A DNA stretch of 64,000 nucleotides from Boesenbergia rotunda (GCA_024364735.1 JAGFNQ010006439.1:1-64000); one strand, 5' to 3'; counted from the stretch's first letter, positions 1 through 12,553 are shown. Numbers and translations: made by a program. Notes: generated by a model not told the origin, from the letters alone.

Positions 1-164
1 TGTGGATGACCAGTATGGTTGTGGTTTATGGTTGTGGTTTATGGTTTCTGGTTGGACTAGTCTGGGTTGGTTTCATGGTTGACTAGTGTCTGTTTGTGGT
101 TGATTAGTATTTGTTGTGGTTAACTAGTTAAATTTGGGGACAAATTTTTGTTAGTAGGGGAGAA
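1..164 (+). mobile_element. 3' UTR and polypurine tract of a chromovirus (Ty3/gypsy, Tekay/Del-like)
   Basis: Low-complexity GGTTGTGGTTTATGG-type repeats lead into a block rich in GGGGACAAATTTTTG and a purine tract (AGTAGGGGAGAA, 153-164). The reverse complement of 10197-10330 carries the same block, where it follows integrase and GPY/F coding sequence of a minus-strand chromovirus. This stretch is therefore the 3' untranslated end of a plus-strand element whose coding part lies left of the window. The purine tract is the expected primer for plus-strand DNA synthesis. Confidence 0.75.
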
Positions 165-2782
165 TATTAATACCGAATTTTGATGGGGTTAAAAAGGGTG
201 AATTTCGAAAATTTGAGGCCTAGTTGTAATTTTACAAATGTGTTGGGTTTATTTGCAAATTTCAAAATCAGTTATAACACCCCTAAAACCCAGCCCGTGC
301 CCTAACTCCTCCCGAAACCCCCTCTTCCCTCTCTGCGCCGACTTCTTCCCCCTCGCTGCGATCCCTCGTCGCCTGAGCAAGCCGACGCTGCAGCCCTAGC
401 CGACGCCACTGCCGTTCTTCCATTCTCCTTCTTCTTCTCCGGCGCGCACGTGCAGAGCTTCGCAGCCAGCACTCCACCGCGAGCGGTTTCGCCCCCGACG
501 TCGTCGTTGTTTCTCCTCTTCGTCTTCTTTCGTTTTCTCTGGCACGCACGAAGAGGGCACCCTAATCTTCTCCGTCCCTCTTCTTCTTCCGATCGAAATC
601 AAGGTAAGGCTTTGTGCTATTCTTGATTAGGTTTTAATTGGATTTTGGTTGAGTTTCGAAATTTGGTTTACAAAGGTGAGTAAATCTCTGAAGTAGGATT
701 TGAGATTTGTGATGTCTCACATTTTGGCTTACGAATTGATTCCTGAGGTTTGTTTTCCTTAGTTTACATGAGGTTAGTTTGATCCAATTAGGTTTGGAAC
801 TACCAGGGAGGCCACTATTCCGAACTACCAGGGAGGCCGATGCCCAATTCCGTCTCCAAGCAAGATCGATAAGTTAGGGTTTCGATTGGTTGAATAAGGA
901 GTAGCTTATTTCAAATTATTACCTGTACTGAAGTATAAATAATGGAGATGATCGCTGATACCATATTACTAAGGTTGTAATCAAGTTGGTTGTTGTTTTG
1001 GAGTAGATCAATGGGGATATGTTGTTGGTTGACCGATCATAGTTAGGTTAGTGTTAGTGTTGATTCTTTGTTTTTGTTCTGATGGCATAGTTATTGCTGT
1101 AGTTGGTTACGAATTGATTAAAATGGGACAATTAGAATGAATCTAATTATTTGTTTTTATTTATTGTAAATAGCTAAATTTAGTCCTTTATACAGGACCT
1201 TGACTTCAGACTCGTTCAGTTGATCGTGGAAGATTCTCGTTCACGAACTTCTATAATAAAGGCGGGTACTTCTCCTTTGTACTCGAGTAGTTTCCTTTAT
1301 CTTTAAGCATGGCTGTTATGTCTAAGTAGGTTGCTTGACCTTGTTCTTTGTCGTTATTTAAAATATCGCCGTTGAGACTTATTCTTCGTTGATCTTTGAG
1401 TATTCCTAAATTCGTATCGTACAGTCCTCGAATTGGTTTTCTGTTCTGTAAAGTACCACTTGTACGTGAGTACTTAGAAGTCCATTAAACACAGATAGGT
1501 TTATTTGGCATTAGAAATATCCTACCTAGTAGTGTAGGTGCATAATCGTTGGTTTTGATTTCCAGTTGATTGTATTGATGCATCGTGTATTCGTTGGACT
1601 TTATTGCATCGATGTTTCTTCGGTTGTTTGTGCATCGTATATTATGCATCATACTTGCACGTTGCATACTAACGACTGTTGGCTTACATTTGGTTAAGCT
1701 GTCGTTAGTCATATTGTTGCTCGATTCACTCAACCACATGTTGTCATAGTAGTGGTTAGAATGCGAGTGTTTGTCCTGTCATGCCAGACAGTGACACCCT
1801 CACCGTTGTTTTAGAGGGATGAGCCGTTGGTGGCTCACCCTCACTGTTGTTTGTTTTTTTTGAGAGATATTGTGTGATAGCTCCCCCCCGATGTACCGTG
1901 GGTTCGGAGTGTAGATTTCCCAGCATCCTGTCCACTCAACCACGCCTTATGTGGTATTATTGTTATTGTTGGTTATTGTTGTTGTTGGAGTGGTACAGTT
2001 GTCACAGCCCTACCCACTCGGTCACACAGATGGGATGTGTTGACGGCTTGACTGGCGTCAGGGGTGACACATGTCATTGCATCATGTGCATACGTATTTC
2101 TTTTATGCATTTACTTGTGTTTGATGCACTTATATGAGCTATGATTGTTGCATATGTATGACATGCATGTCTATCTTGATATTATTGTTGTTGAGTTGTT
2201 CTATACCTGCTTAGTCGTTATTCGGTTTTATACCTTGTCGCATTACATATGTTATGCATGATTAGGTTTCTATATTTTCTTATGGACTGTACCCTGTTGG
2301 ATTCTCTACTTGGTTATCTTGTATCATGCCATGCTTATTGTCTACTCATATACCCGCAGAGTCCGCCCGGACTCACCACCCCTGCTTTCCTTTTTGTTGT
2401 TTCAGGTAGCAGGTAGTCGTATTTCTTGGAGCCAGGAGAGGATCCAGTCGCCAGTCCCCGGAGTTGAGTTACTTTTCCGTATTTGGTATAGTTGTTTTGT
2501 TTTCAGAACTTGGTAAAGTCGTCTTTTATTTGTTATGAGGTTGTTTGTCGATTATCAGATACATTTGAGTTTTCTCTGGATTTAGTTCATTTATGTTTAA
2601 GGTGGCTGAGCCACCCATTATCTTTATTTTGATATAAACTGCGTGGTGATGTTTTATTTTCTGTTATGATGGCTGAGCCATCTTTTATTGTGAGATGTAT
2701 GTATTATTGCTCCATATTGTCCGCCGTACAGGGGTGATGTTGCCTGATTTTCGAGGAAGCATGTGCCTCTGGGGGCGTGACA
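165..2782 (+). mobile_element. 3' LTR of a chromovirus (Tekay/Del-like), about 2.6 kb
   Basis: The LTR starts directly after the purine tract. It begins TATTAA where the related copy ending at 10196 begins TGTTAA, so the usual TG is mutated. It ends GGGGGCGTGACA at 2782. At 290-600 lies a C- and CT-rich leader like that of the copy at 9700-10000, followed by a splice-donor-like CAAGGTAAG near 600. Short ORFs inside it (for example 283-549 minus and 1847-2137 plus) have no recognisable domains. The right end abuts a Sirevirus LTR missing a few tens of bases, consistent with this element having inserted into that LTR. The target-site duplication cannot be checked because the other end is outside the window. 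Confidence 0.75.
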
Positions 2783-4094
2783 AATATCGTAACTCGTTCG
2801 GATTAGGAAATAGAGATTGCACAGCGGAAATTAAAACAAACAAACGCAAACACCAAGATTTTACTTGGTTCGGAGTCGCGGTCGGCTCCTACTCCAAGGC
2901 CCACGATCGTTGACCGTTTACTGCGGGCAATACTATAATCGCGCAAAATAGTTTACAAAAGGATGATTACAATGATAGTGCAAAAAAAAAAACACAGCTC
3001 TTTGTTACCGACGTCCGGTGTGGAATGTATCTCGGAGCAGAGGGACGTCGTCGGCGCTTGTATCTCGAGTTAGGAGGTTTCTGTAACAGAGCGCCTCGAG
3101 TAGAAGAGCGTGAAAGCGTTGGAAGACTTGATTGTGAGAAGCCTTGGTGTTGGGTGCTATTTATAGCACTTCGGGGCGCCCTGAACGTTGGGGGCGCCCC
3201 CCCCCCCCCCCCCGTGTCAACCGATCCGGAATTACCTCGGTCAGCCCTTATCCCACTCGAATAGGGCTGAGGATTGACTCTGGGGGCGCCCTGGTTGACC
3301 TATTCAGCGAGCTTCACGGCTGGATAAGAGTTATCCGCTTCGGTGGCTTGAGTGTGGGGCGCCCTGAACACTGGGGGCACCCGGGAGCATGGGGGCGCCC
3401 CACCCAATGAGCTTCTGAAGCGTTTCTTGCTCAACTTGTTTTGCCTTCACCTTGGGGGCGCCCGGGACACTGGGGGCGCCATGCCCAGCTGCTGCCTCTC
3501 TCCTTTGAGGCTTTCTGAGCTGCAGAGACTCGTTCCTTTGGTCCTACATCCAGGGCTAGTTGCAAATATAATAAGGCAAGAATATGTTATGAGTATACAT
3601 CCTTAGCTGTCTTGGTTCTGACTTTGGGTCTCCAAAATGGAGCCCTAGGTCGAGCCGACGCCTACTGTTCCCTCGACGGGGAACGCGTCCTCACCTACTC
3701 CTCTCAGGAGAATTTACCTGATGCCAACCAGCTCCTCCGGTTGGACTTTTGCCCAGCAGTCCTTCGCTAGGTGCCTAGCTGTCCTTCGCCAGGTCTTCAG
3801 TTCCAGGCAGTCCTTCACCTGGTGCCCAGCAGTCCTTCGCCAGGTCTTCAGTTCCAGGCAGTCCTTCGCCTGGTGCCCAGCAGTCCTTCGCCAGGTCTTT
3901 AACTCCTAGCAGCCCTTCGCTAGGTGCCCAGCAACCCTTCGCTGGGTCTTAGGGTTCTGATGCCTAGCAGTCCTTCGCTAGGACTTTAATCTGCATACTC
4001 AAGTAGTATGTTAGAAAAACAAACCATCTTAACTTTTGAACCCTTTGCCATTGATCAAAACACAGGTTCGACTTGGGTGTTGTCTGCACCAACA
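2783..4094 (-). mobile_element. Sirevirus LTR (family A), inverted, lacking its extreme 3' end
   Basis: This is the reverse complement of the LTR at 8156-9377. Shared landmarks include the CTTGGTTCGGAGTCG block (2867-2890), GGCGCC-type palindromes (3170-3480), the block around CCTAGGTCGAGCCGACG (3645-3665) and the terminal CACCAACA (4087-4094). The U5 end stops where the chromovirus LTR ends. On its U3 side (right of 4094) there is no polypurine tract, so this is not simply the 3' LTR of a minus-strand element. A solo LTR or rearranged copy is more likely. A run of about 18 C at 3197-3214 is unusual and may be a sequencing weak point. Confidence 0.8.
3720..3990. repeat. Minisatellite in the Sirevirus family A LTR
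   Basis: About ten degenerate copies of a 20-30 bp unit built on CAGTCCTTCGCCAGGTC, partly arranged as a longer unit of about 60 bp. The counterpart in the plus-oriented LTR (8270-8460) is a shorter array of GCACTAAGACCTGGTGA-type units, so copy number and unit sequence differ between the two LTRs. Confidence 0.8.
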
Positions 4095-4884
4095 CATATT
4101 TATAATTAGATGACTTTTTTACCTGCTTGCTTTTTTGTTGCAATGTTATTATTATGCTTAGACTTAGGAATAGTTTAAGGACAAACGGATTATTTGAAAT
4201 TTGATCAACATAGTATTAGGTGGAGGTGAGATGATAATACGTTAGGGAAGCCTTTCTAATAAGGTCAAGTAGGGTAAGGTGTACCCTACTCGGTCTGTTT
4301 AGTCTGGTGGCACTAGCCGAAGCTACCGATCCAAGACCTAAACTAGTTAGACCAAAATTTTTCAAGAAGTAATTTGAAAATGAAATTTCGATAAAAAACT
4401 TTGTCAAGGAAAGGGTTGTTGCTCCAATAAGGCTACGGCCAAAAAGGCCTCTATGCCTCGCCAAGACCTGGAAGCCAATTTTCGAAATTCAAATTCAATT
4501 TACTATTTGATAAATTTGGATCAAACACAAGTTTTAATTAAATTTTAGATTTAACATTAATTGAAAGACAAAAATAAAATATCTCAAAAAATAGATAAGG
4601 TAACCTGTTTTATCACGTAGAACTGGAGGAGATGTCTAGGACCTAATAATGTAACTCAACATTTCTTTTCAAGATCAACTTAAATTTTTTTTCTCAAAGT
4701 TAACTCAAATTTTTTTTCTTCACTCAACTTTTTTTCTTCAAAAAATAGAATTTCATTTGTTTTCAAAATTGACTTATCAAACTATTGCTTGAATATAATC
4801 TATGACTTGATTATTGATTGGTCAAACTTGGTCAACACAGTCAAACCTGGTCAATAGTCAAACTTGATCAACAGTCAAACTGGG
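4095..4884. other. Non-coding stretch between the inverted LTR and the envelope-like region
   Basis: AT-rich DNA without a convincing gene. An 82-codon minus-strand ORF (4216-4464) shows no recognisable domain. GTCAAAC/TGGTCAA motifs repeat at 4825-4885. It is probably Sirevirus DNA upstream of the envelope-like gene, but I could not match it to pol. Confidence 0.4.
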
Positions 4885-4890
4885 CCAACA

Positions 4891-5058
4891 CGGGCGCCCG
4901 AGACCTTACGGGCGCCTCATGCTTTATCATAGTTCAAGGCAGCCAAAGCTGCCAAAAGCTCTGACCGCCCTGACTCAGGAGCCTGACAAGCTCTCGGGCG
5001 CCTCAATCATCACGGGCACCCTAGAGCCCACACGGGTGCCCATGAACCAGTATATAAA
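4891..5058 (+). promoter_or_regulatory. Putative promoter upstream of the envelope-like gene
   Basis: A perfect 10-bp palindrome CGGGCGCCCG (4891-4900), two more GGGCGCC motifs (4910-4916, 4996-5002) and a TATA-like TATATAAAC (5050-5058) lie about 110 bp upstream of an ATG at 5168. The same arrangement of GGCGCC palindromes before a TATA-like box occurs in the family A LTRs (8700-8970 and, inverted, 3160-3480). No primer-binding site follows, so this is not simply the end of a 5' LTR. Promoter function is inferred. Confidence 0.4.
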
Positions 5059-5167
5059 CACCTCAATCTTCCTCATTTGCCACACCAATCCGAATTCTCC
5101 TCTCTTCCCTCTTCCTTCCAAGGCGATTGAAAGCTCTTATTGTGTCCTCAATCACTCAACTTTCACA

Positions 5168-6478
5168 ATGCCACCTCGGTATGATTTATTTATGCATTTC
5201 CGATTACTTTTTCTTAATTTCTTTTAATAAATGCATAATCTTTCATACCTGCTTAGAAAACGTTGAGTTACACAAACTACCCCCAAGACGAGCCTAGCCC
5301 GGATCCTAGGTTCCCTACATTAGCCTTGTTTAATAAATTTGCGCAGACCACTTATAAACCAATAAAGACCAGTTTCTTGAATAGACATTTCTTTGTTCAA
5401 TCTTGTCCAATTGCTTTGGATGCAATTAACTTCTATTAACTCGACCATCTTGTCTACTGTACCCACTCAGTCAACACAACCCTGTGTGCTGAGTTTTATA
5501 ACAATTTAGTCAGACTTGATGTCTTTTGTTACTCAACTACTATACATTCCATCCCCCTTACTAACACACCTACTTTGTTTAACCGATTTCTTGGACTACG
5601 ACCTTCACAGTCCACTCTTTGTTGTTATCCTCCGAGGGACCTTCCTATTGATGCCCCCTATTCTCACATCACCCTGGACACCCTCTATTCCTACTTTTTC
5701 GGGGATGCACGAGACCCGACGGTATAGAGATTTCAGTCTGTCGATCTCCGCGTCCAGGACTACGCTCTCTATAGAGTTCTGGTCCGTTGCATTCTCCCAT
5801 GGACCACTCGGGACGTTGCGACTATGAGACCCTTCCACACCTTCCTCCTCTACGCGATGATCCACCATCTAGACATAGACATTGGTCTACACATGTTTCA
5901 GACGATCATTTACATGTCGAGCATATCCACCCATTCCCGAGTGTGCACGCCCTATTGTCACATAATTTCGTCCCTCCTTCATCACCATGGGCGTGACGTT
6001 ACTGCTGGGGAGGTCATCCCGATGACCGAATTCGATGAGCTAGGGTCTAGAAACTTTTCTTTACCGGGCATAGATATCTCGACCGCCGGGGTGTTATCAT
6101 CGAGATGGCAGAGGGCTCGACACCAGGCCGATTCGGACGAGGAGGTTGAGGTCGACGTAGCCGAGCTCACCGCCAAGATCGAGGAGCAGCTGCGTGAGCC
6201 TCCACCACTGACTACGGACCAGCACTTAGCATGGATTAAGACTGATGTCCACAGTCTCCAGACAGAGGTCCACAGTCCCCGAGAGGAGGTAGAGGCGCAT
6301 CACGTCGAGTTCATGGACACTCTTCATGACGAGCACAATGTGAACCAGGCCTATCACGCTGAGTACATGGACGCTGTTCGGGCCTAACGCGAAGCGAACC
6401 AAGCCCGATACGACGAGATGATGTCCATGTTCCAGTCATGGCAGCCTAGTCCATTCTTTCCCCCAAGCCCTTCCTCCT
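5168..6478 (+). pseudogene. Sirevirus envelope-like (plant transposon protein family) pseudogene
   Basis: From 5257 a frame gives a protein with the look of the env-like third ORF found between pol and the 3' LTR in many Sireviruses: phrases such as LCAEFYNNLVR and FHTFLLYAMIHH, then an acidic, coiled-coil-like tail rich in HxEYMD repeats. The longest open segment is 5824-6387. At least three interruptions are seen: stops near 5440 and 5725 and a TAA at 6385, after which coding character continues to about 6478. An ATG at 5168 (MPPR) precedes a possible intron (GT 5179, AG 5256), but the reading frame does not join cleanly, so that exon is uncertain. The function of these proteins is unknown; envelope-like refers only to their position. 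Confidence 0.6.
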
Positions 6479-8155
6479 AGACTTGAGTGGTTTCCCAGCT
6501 ATCTGATTGTACTCCTCACTATTTGACTTTCCCTACTCAGTAGGGTTGACTTATTATTGACTTTATTGGTCTTTGTGTTGACTAGTTGACCTTTTACTTA
6601 GCTATGTTATCTACTTGCTATTTATCTGCTGAGCTATTTACTTCATGTTGTGACTATTTATTTAGCTGCTAAGTCATTTACTTTGTATTTAAATCATCAG
6701 TTAGGGTTGTGCTTAGTAGACTAGGACTATTCTATATTGTGTTTCAAAAATATGTTCAATTTTCAAATTTTTAGAATTTAAATTTCTTGAAAATCATTTC
6801 TTTCATCACGTTATTGAAGTTTAAAATGAATTTCTGACTTAGTTTTTCAAAAAACTTACCCCCTTCAAAACAAGGGTTTTTGTGTAAAATGGGCGTAGGT
6901 TAGGCCCTAACCCTAGAAATGCATGCACCTATAGATCTAGAAGCCAACATCTCACAAGCACCTTAGGGTACTTTGAGTGATAACCTAGACTGTGTTGAGA
7001 TGCTTAGGTCTATGCCTTGATTCAAGATACTTTAAGTCAGTGCATCTGCAGTAATTGGAGCGATAAATACAAATTGAACAGTAATCAAGTTAAGTGTTCA
7101 AGCTTAGCAAATCTAACTTTATCAGATCACTTAACTTGACTAACCCTAGTGAAAACTACTATTTTATAATAGTTAGTAAGTAGCTAACTGGGTTAGACAG
7201 AACCCGAACGGAGTCAGATTAATTGGTTTGTTTTGCTTGACTTCACTAGAGTTGGTTCAATATAGACTTCCAATTTTGTAACTAGCTCTAATTCATAATT
7301 AACTTACAATAGTTGTTATCAATTTTTTTGATATATGGCAAAAGGGGAGAGAAAGGAGAAAAGAGAGAGAAATTTTTTTTTAAAATTTTTTTTCCAAATT
7401 TTTATCTCTGCTTCAAAAAGTAAACTAAAATGTCTAAGTGCTTCAAAATTTTTCTAAGTGCTTCAAAATTCTTTCTAAGTGCTTCAAATTTTTTAAGCAC
7501 TTCAAAATTTTCTTCTAAGTATTTCTAAGAGCTTTTAAAAATTTCTAAGTGTTTCGAAATTTTCAAAGAGCATTTTTCTATATATCTCTAAGTAAAATTT
7601 TCCTTAGTAAACAAAGTTTGTCTGAGCAAAAATCTTTTGAAAGTTTTGGCAAATATTTCTAAGTAAAGTTTATCTTAGAGAACAAATCTTTGCGAAAACT
7701 TGTTTAAAAATTCTTTAAAGAGTTTTTGTTTCAAGTAAAATGTTTTTTTGCACAAACTGTTCTTAAGCGAAATCTTTCTAAATGTGCAAAAATTGAAACC
7801 CTTTTAAAAGTTTGATTAATTTTTTTTGTGTAAAATTCTTTTTGCAAAACCTTATAAGTAAAAGTTTTTTAAAACCAAAATTTAGGCTTGCAAAACTTGT
7901 CTAAATGAAAATTGTCTAAGTGTAAAAAGTTGTTTTGGTAAAAAATGTTTTTGCAAAATACTTAGTCAAACTTAAAAGCACTTAGAAGTTTTACAAAAAC
8001 TGAATGCTTGTTTGAGGGGGAGAATGTTTATTTCAAGGGGAGATAATTGAAAATTGTTTTAAGATTTTTTAAGATAATCTTTCTTGTTAGATGTGTTATA
8101 AAATATGTTTCTTAACTTTTTGAACCGTGTTACCATAAATCAAAAAGGGGGAGAT
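6479..8155 (+). mobile_element. Sirevirus 3' UTR with multiple polypurine tracts
   Basis: Long non-coding stretch between the envelope-like gene and the 3' LTR. It contains purine tracts at 7340-7372 (GGGGAGAGAAAGGAGAAAAG), 8015-8024 (GAGGGGGAGA), 8036-8043 (AGGGGAGA) and the LTR-adjacent AAAAAGGGGGAGAT at 8142-8155. Sireviruses are known for repeated polypurine tracts here. At 7428-7560 there is a minisatellite of about five copies of CTAAGTGCTTCAAAATTTT. The 63-codon ORF at 8105-8296 crosses into the LTR and is not a gene. Confidence 0.75.
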
Positions 8156-9377
8156 TGTTGGTGTCGGAAGCACCGAAGTCAAACCTGTGTTTTGATAATG
8201 GCAAAGGGTTCAGAAGTTAAGGTGTGTTGTGATCTAACGAGGTTAATCAAGTATGCAGGAAAAGTCCTAGGTACACTAGGCACTAAGACCTGGTGAATGA
8301 AGCTGGGTACTAAGACCTGGTGAGTGAAGCTGGGCACTAAGACTTAGTGAGTGAAGCTGGGCACTAAGACCTTGTCCGGGACTGGGCATCGAAGACCTAG
8401 TGAGTGAAGCTGGGCACTAAGTCTTGGTCGTGGACTGGGCATGAAGTCCTGGTGAGTGAAGCTGGGCAAAAGTCCAACCGGAGTAGCCGGTTGGCAAAAA
8501 GGTAAACTCTCTCGAGAGGAGTAGGTGAGGACGCGTTCCTTGTAGGAGGGAACATTAGGCGTCGGTTCGACCTAGGGTTCCATTTGGGAAACCCAAAGTT
8601 AGAACCAAGACAGCTTAGGCTGTAAATCATGATTAAATCTATACAATTTATATATTTCTTGTGTTTTGGAACTAACCCTGGTTGCAGGAATGAAGATTTC
8701 TGCTCCCAGGCGCCTCAATGGTGTGAGGCGCCCTACTGGGCTAGGCGCCTGTGTTGAGATAGGCGCCCCAGACAAAGGGGAAAATCCAGGCACTTCGAAG
8801 CAAAGCCTCAAGATTGCATATGAGGCGCCTGTGTTAACACAGGCGCCTCAGTTAGCTCAGGCGCCCTGGTTGAGGGGATAAGTGCTGGCCGAGTCTGCGG
8901 ATTGAGTTTCACGTAGCAAGGACCACGTGTCAAGCACCCCCTTCAACACAGGCACCCCAGCTACAGTATAAATAGAGTTCACCCCCTAGGCTTCAAGGAC
9001 AACATTTTCCAACGCATTCTTCGACGCACTCTGCTCTGAAACACCCTGTGCTCAAGATTCAAGCGCCAATGACGACCCACGGCTGCGACACTCCGATCTT
9101 CCGGTCGTCAGTATAATTTAGTTTAATTGCTGTAATCTTTTTATTCTATATTCGAACTTCTACTTGTAATTATTTGATGAAATATAGAATTGTCCATCGT
9201 AAACGGTCAAGGACTGTGGGCCTTGGAGTAGGAGCCGACCACGACTCCGAACCAAGTAAAAACAAACGTGTTGGCGTTGGTTTTTCTTTTCTGCTATGCA
9301 ATTACTCTTACGATTTCCGAAGAATTTTGTCGAACGATATTCACCCCTCCCCTCTATCGTTTCTGACCGATCCCACA
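8156..9377 (+). mobile_element. Sirevirus family A 3' LTR
   Basis: Begins TGTTGGTGTCGG directly after the polypurine tract and ends CGATCCCACA. U3 carries a minisatellite (8270-8460) and about ten GGCGCC-type palindromes (8705-8870). A TATA-like TATAAATAG lies at 8967-8975. It is inverted relative to the LTR at 2783-4094. At 9378 the sequence changes to the minus-strand chromovirus LTR, which is cut short there, so this Sirevirus probably inserted into that LTR. Confidence 0.85.
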
Positions 9378-10196
9378 AGAACATGATATAAAACAAGACT
9401 AAACCAAGTTAATTTCATGACCTAAAAAGAACAAATTTTATAGTAGCCTATCCCTAGGAGAGAATCATAGTTGACACAAGGTTACCATTAGACACCATAA
9501 CCTACCTGTTTTCAATTACTAAACACAAATTAAACAGAAAACTACAGATTTAAGGCAAATTCAATATTGATAGCTTCTCCAAAAACCAAGTATAAAGAAA
9601 ACCTAAATCCGAACATCTCTAATTTCATTTCTAGAACAAAATCAGACCTTAACACATTGGATTTCCAACAACCATCCATCCTTACCTGTTTGGTGGTTGG
9701 CGCAAGAAACAGGGGTGGCGAGGTCAAGCGGAGGCTGTGGCTTTCCGGTGGTGGCCAAGGAAGGAAATTCATCGCCGCCTGCTCACACGAGAACAGTGGC
9801 GCTGAAGGAAGACGACTGCAACCTAGGGTTTCCACGAGGGCAACGGCACGAGGATAGATGAGCGTGTGGCGCTCTATTCTTGGGTGTTAAAGCAGACGAA
9901 GAAGAAGACGAATAGCGAGTAGAAGAAGAGGAAGAAGGAGGAGGAGGAGGACGCCGGCGACAGTCAGTGAGGCACAGGAAGAAACCGCTAGCGCGGTGGT
10001 TCGGTGGCGTTGGGGCAAAAACGATCGGGGAGGAGAAAACGGAGGAACTGATTTCGGGAGGTTTTTTTAGGTTTTCTTTATTGATTTTGGCTTTTTGCAA
10101 AAAACCCTCTAAGTTCGGATTATTCCAACAAGGCCCCTAATTTATGAATTTTTCCATATGAGCCCTTAAAATTTCGATATTTAACATTCTCTCCCA
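9378..10196 (-). mobile_element. Truncated 3' LTR of a minus-strand chromovirus
   Basis: Read on the minus strand it starts TGTTAA right after a purine tract (complement of TTCTCTCCCACTAAC, 10197-10211) and runs through the same CT-rich leader and CAGGTAAGG donor-like site seen in the LTR at 165-2782. Only about 820 of the expected 2600 bp remain. It breaks at the Sirevirus LTR boundary at 9377. Confidence 0.75.
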
Positions 10197-10344
10197 CTAA
10201 CAAAAATTTGGTCCCCAAATTTCGCTAGTAAACCACAACAATTACTAGTCAACCACAACAGGTACTAATCAAAAACAACAGATATCAACAACCCAGATAT
10301 AATATAAATACTGAATAAAAATCAACCATACGCACCTCAAGTAA

Positions 10345-12540
10345 ATAGATGAGGGTAGCGAGCTCTGACTGTATCCTCGAACTCCCAAGTAGCTTCCTTA
10401 TCAGAGTGGTGCTGTCAACCAACTTTGACCAACCAAACTGTCTTGTTACTCAACCGATGCTCCTTGCGGTCCAGAATCAGCATAGGCACCTCCTCGTAGG
10501 TCGCGTTTGGCTGAAGTGTGACCGGCACCTCCGATAAAATATGTGCAGAATCTAGTACATATTTCCTCAGCATGGAAACATGAAACACGTTGTGAACTCC
10601 AGTCAAGGACGGTGGTAATATCAGACGATAAGCTACTGCTCTAATCCGCTCCAGAATCTGAAACGGTCCAATGTAGCATGGAGCTAGATTATCTCGCAAA
10701 CTTCACCCCCTCTGTGGGTGACACTCGTAAAAATATGTGATCGCTCATAGAGAACTCCAAGGGTCTGCGTCTCCAATTTGCATAACTTTTCTGGCGATCC
10801 TGAGCCTCTGATAGCCTGCGTCTGATAGTACGGACTAGTTCTGCATCCTGCCGAACACTCTGAGGTCCTAGCAACTGAGATTCCCCAACCTCCTCCCTCA
10901 GGGTGGGTATCCTGCAAGCTCTACCATACAACGCCTCGAAGGGTGCCATCTGAATATCCGAATGATAAGTATTATTATAGGCAAACTCAACCAAGTGCAG
11001 GTGATCTTCCAAGTTGCCTCCAAAGTCCATAACACAAGATCTCAACAAATCCTCTAGCGTTTGAATGGTACGCTCTGACTGTCCGTCCATTTGCGGATGA
11101 AAGGCTGTACTGAATCGAAGCTCGGTACCCATGGCCTGCTGCAAGCTCTGCCAAAACCGTAAAGTGAAACGTGGATCTCTGCCCGATATAATGCTCAGAG
11201 GGACATCATGTAATCTGATAATCTCACGGCAGTACAACTCTGCCAGCTTGTCCAATGAATTTGTCCTCTAAATCCCTAAGAAATAAGCGAATTTGGTTAA
11301 TCGATCAACGATCATCCAAATCTCATCGTGTCTTCTACGAGACCTCGGTAATCCCACAACGAAATCCATAGTAACGTGCTCCCATTTCCACTCAGGAATA
11401 GGGATCTTCAAAAGTAATCTAGCAGGTCTCTGATGCTCGGCTTTCACCTGCTGGCACACTAGACATCTAGCAACAAAATCCACGATGTCTTTCTTCATAC
11501 CGTTCCACCAGTAAGAACGTCTCAAATCTCGGTACATACGGGTTCCGCCAGGATATATAGCAAACCGAGATCGATGAGCCTCCCGAAGCAACTCATCCAT
11601 GACCGGATGTGACTTAGGTACACACAATCTCCCTCGGAAATATAGAATACCCTCGTCATCATGTGTAAAGTCAAACTGCTACTCTGAGGCTATCCGGCTG
11701 CCTAGGAACTGCAGATACTGATCACTAGCCTGAGCCTCTCTGATCCTCATCCTGATCGAAGACTGAGCAACCATAGTAACCAACAACCCTTTCTCTATCT
11801 GACCCTGCTCCTCCAGTCCCAACTTTGAGAAGCTCTGAACTAAGTCTGTGACCATAACCCAGTGACAAGCCAGAACACTCCGGGATTTTCTGCTCAGTGC
11901 ATCTGCAACTACATTAGCTTTCCCTGTGGATAATAGCTAATGGTACAGTCATAATCTTTCAAGAATTCCATCCATCGCCTCTGACGCAGATTCAACTCCT
12001 TCTAAGTGAATAGATACTTGAGGCTCTTGTGATCCATGAAAATCTCAAACGTGACGCCATAGGGATGATGTCTCTATATCTTCAGGGCAAAAATAATGGA
12101 TGCAAGCTCTATGTCATGAACTGGATAATTCTTCTCATGCTCCCTAAGCTGACGTGAGGCATAAGAGACTACCAGTCCATGCTGCATTAAAATTGCACCC
12201 AATCCCTGATGTGATGCGTCAGTGTAGAGTACGAAACCGTCCTTGCCTGAAGGTAACACTAAAACAGGCGCAGACACCAATCATCACTTGAGCTCCTAAA
12301 AACTGGTCTCACAAGCCTCTGTCCATATAAATTTCACGTCTTTTCTGGTCAGACGTGTCAACGGTGAAGCAATGCTAGAAAACCCCCTCAATAAATCGTC
12401 GATAATAACCAGCCAATCCGAGAAAACTGCGCACCTCCTGAATTGACTTAAGCTGCTCCCAACTGGTGATAGTCTCGATCTTCTGGGGATCTATGGAGAT
12501 ACCTCTACTGGAAACAACGTGTCCGAGAAAACCCATAGAA
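10345..12540 (-). pseudogene. Chromovirus pol remnant: end of RT, RNase H, integrase, GPY/F, chromodomain-like tail
   Basis: Order on the minus strand: the end of the reverse transcriptase thumb (12540-12300, with FLGLAGYYRRF-like sequence), RNase H with YTDASHQGLGAIL (12280-12074), the integrase zinc finger and first catalytic Asp (11627-11268, CLVCQQVKAEHQRPA), the rest of the DDE core with SGRDPRFT and DGQSERTIQ (11255-10689), then GPY/F (YIGPFQILERI) and a short chromodomain-like end (10699-10345). Stops and frameshifts separate these blocks, for example an in-frame stop at 11268 and a frame change near 10695. Gag, protease and most of RT are missing; the element is cut at 12553 by the next Sirevirus. 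The domain order (integrase after RNase H) is that of Ty3/gypsy elements. Confidence 0.85.
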
Positions 12541-12553
12541 GACAACCAAAAAG

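Noticed and set aside
9783..10100. 105-codon minus-strand ORF rich in Ser and Pro
   Set aside because: It is the CT-rich leader of the chromovirus LTR.
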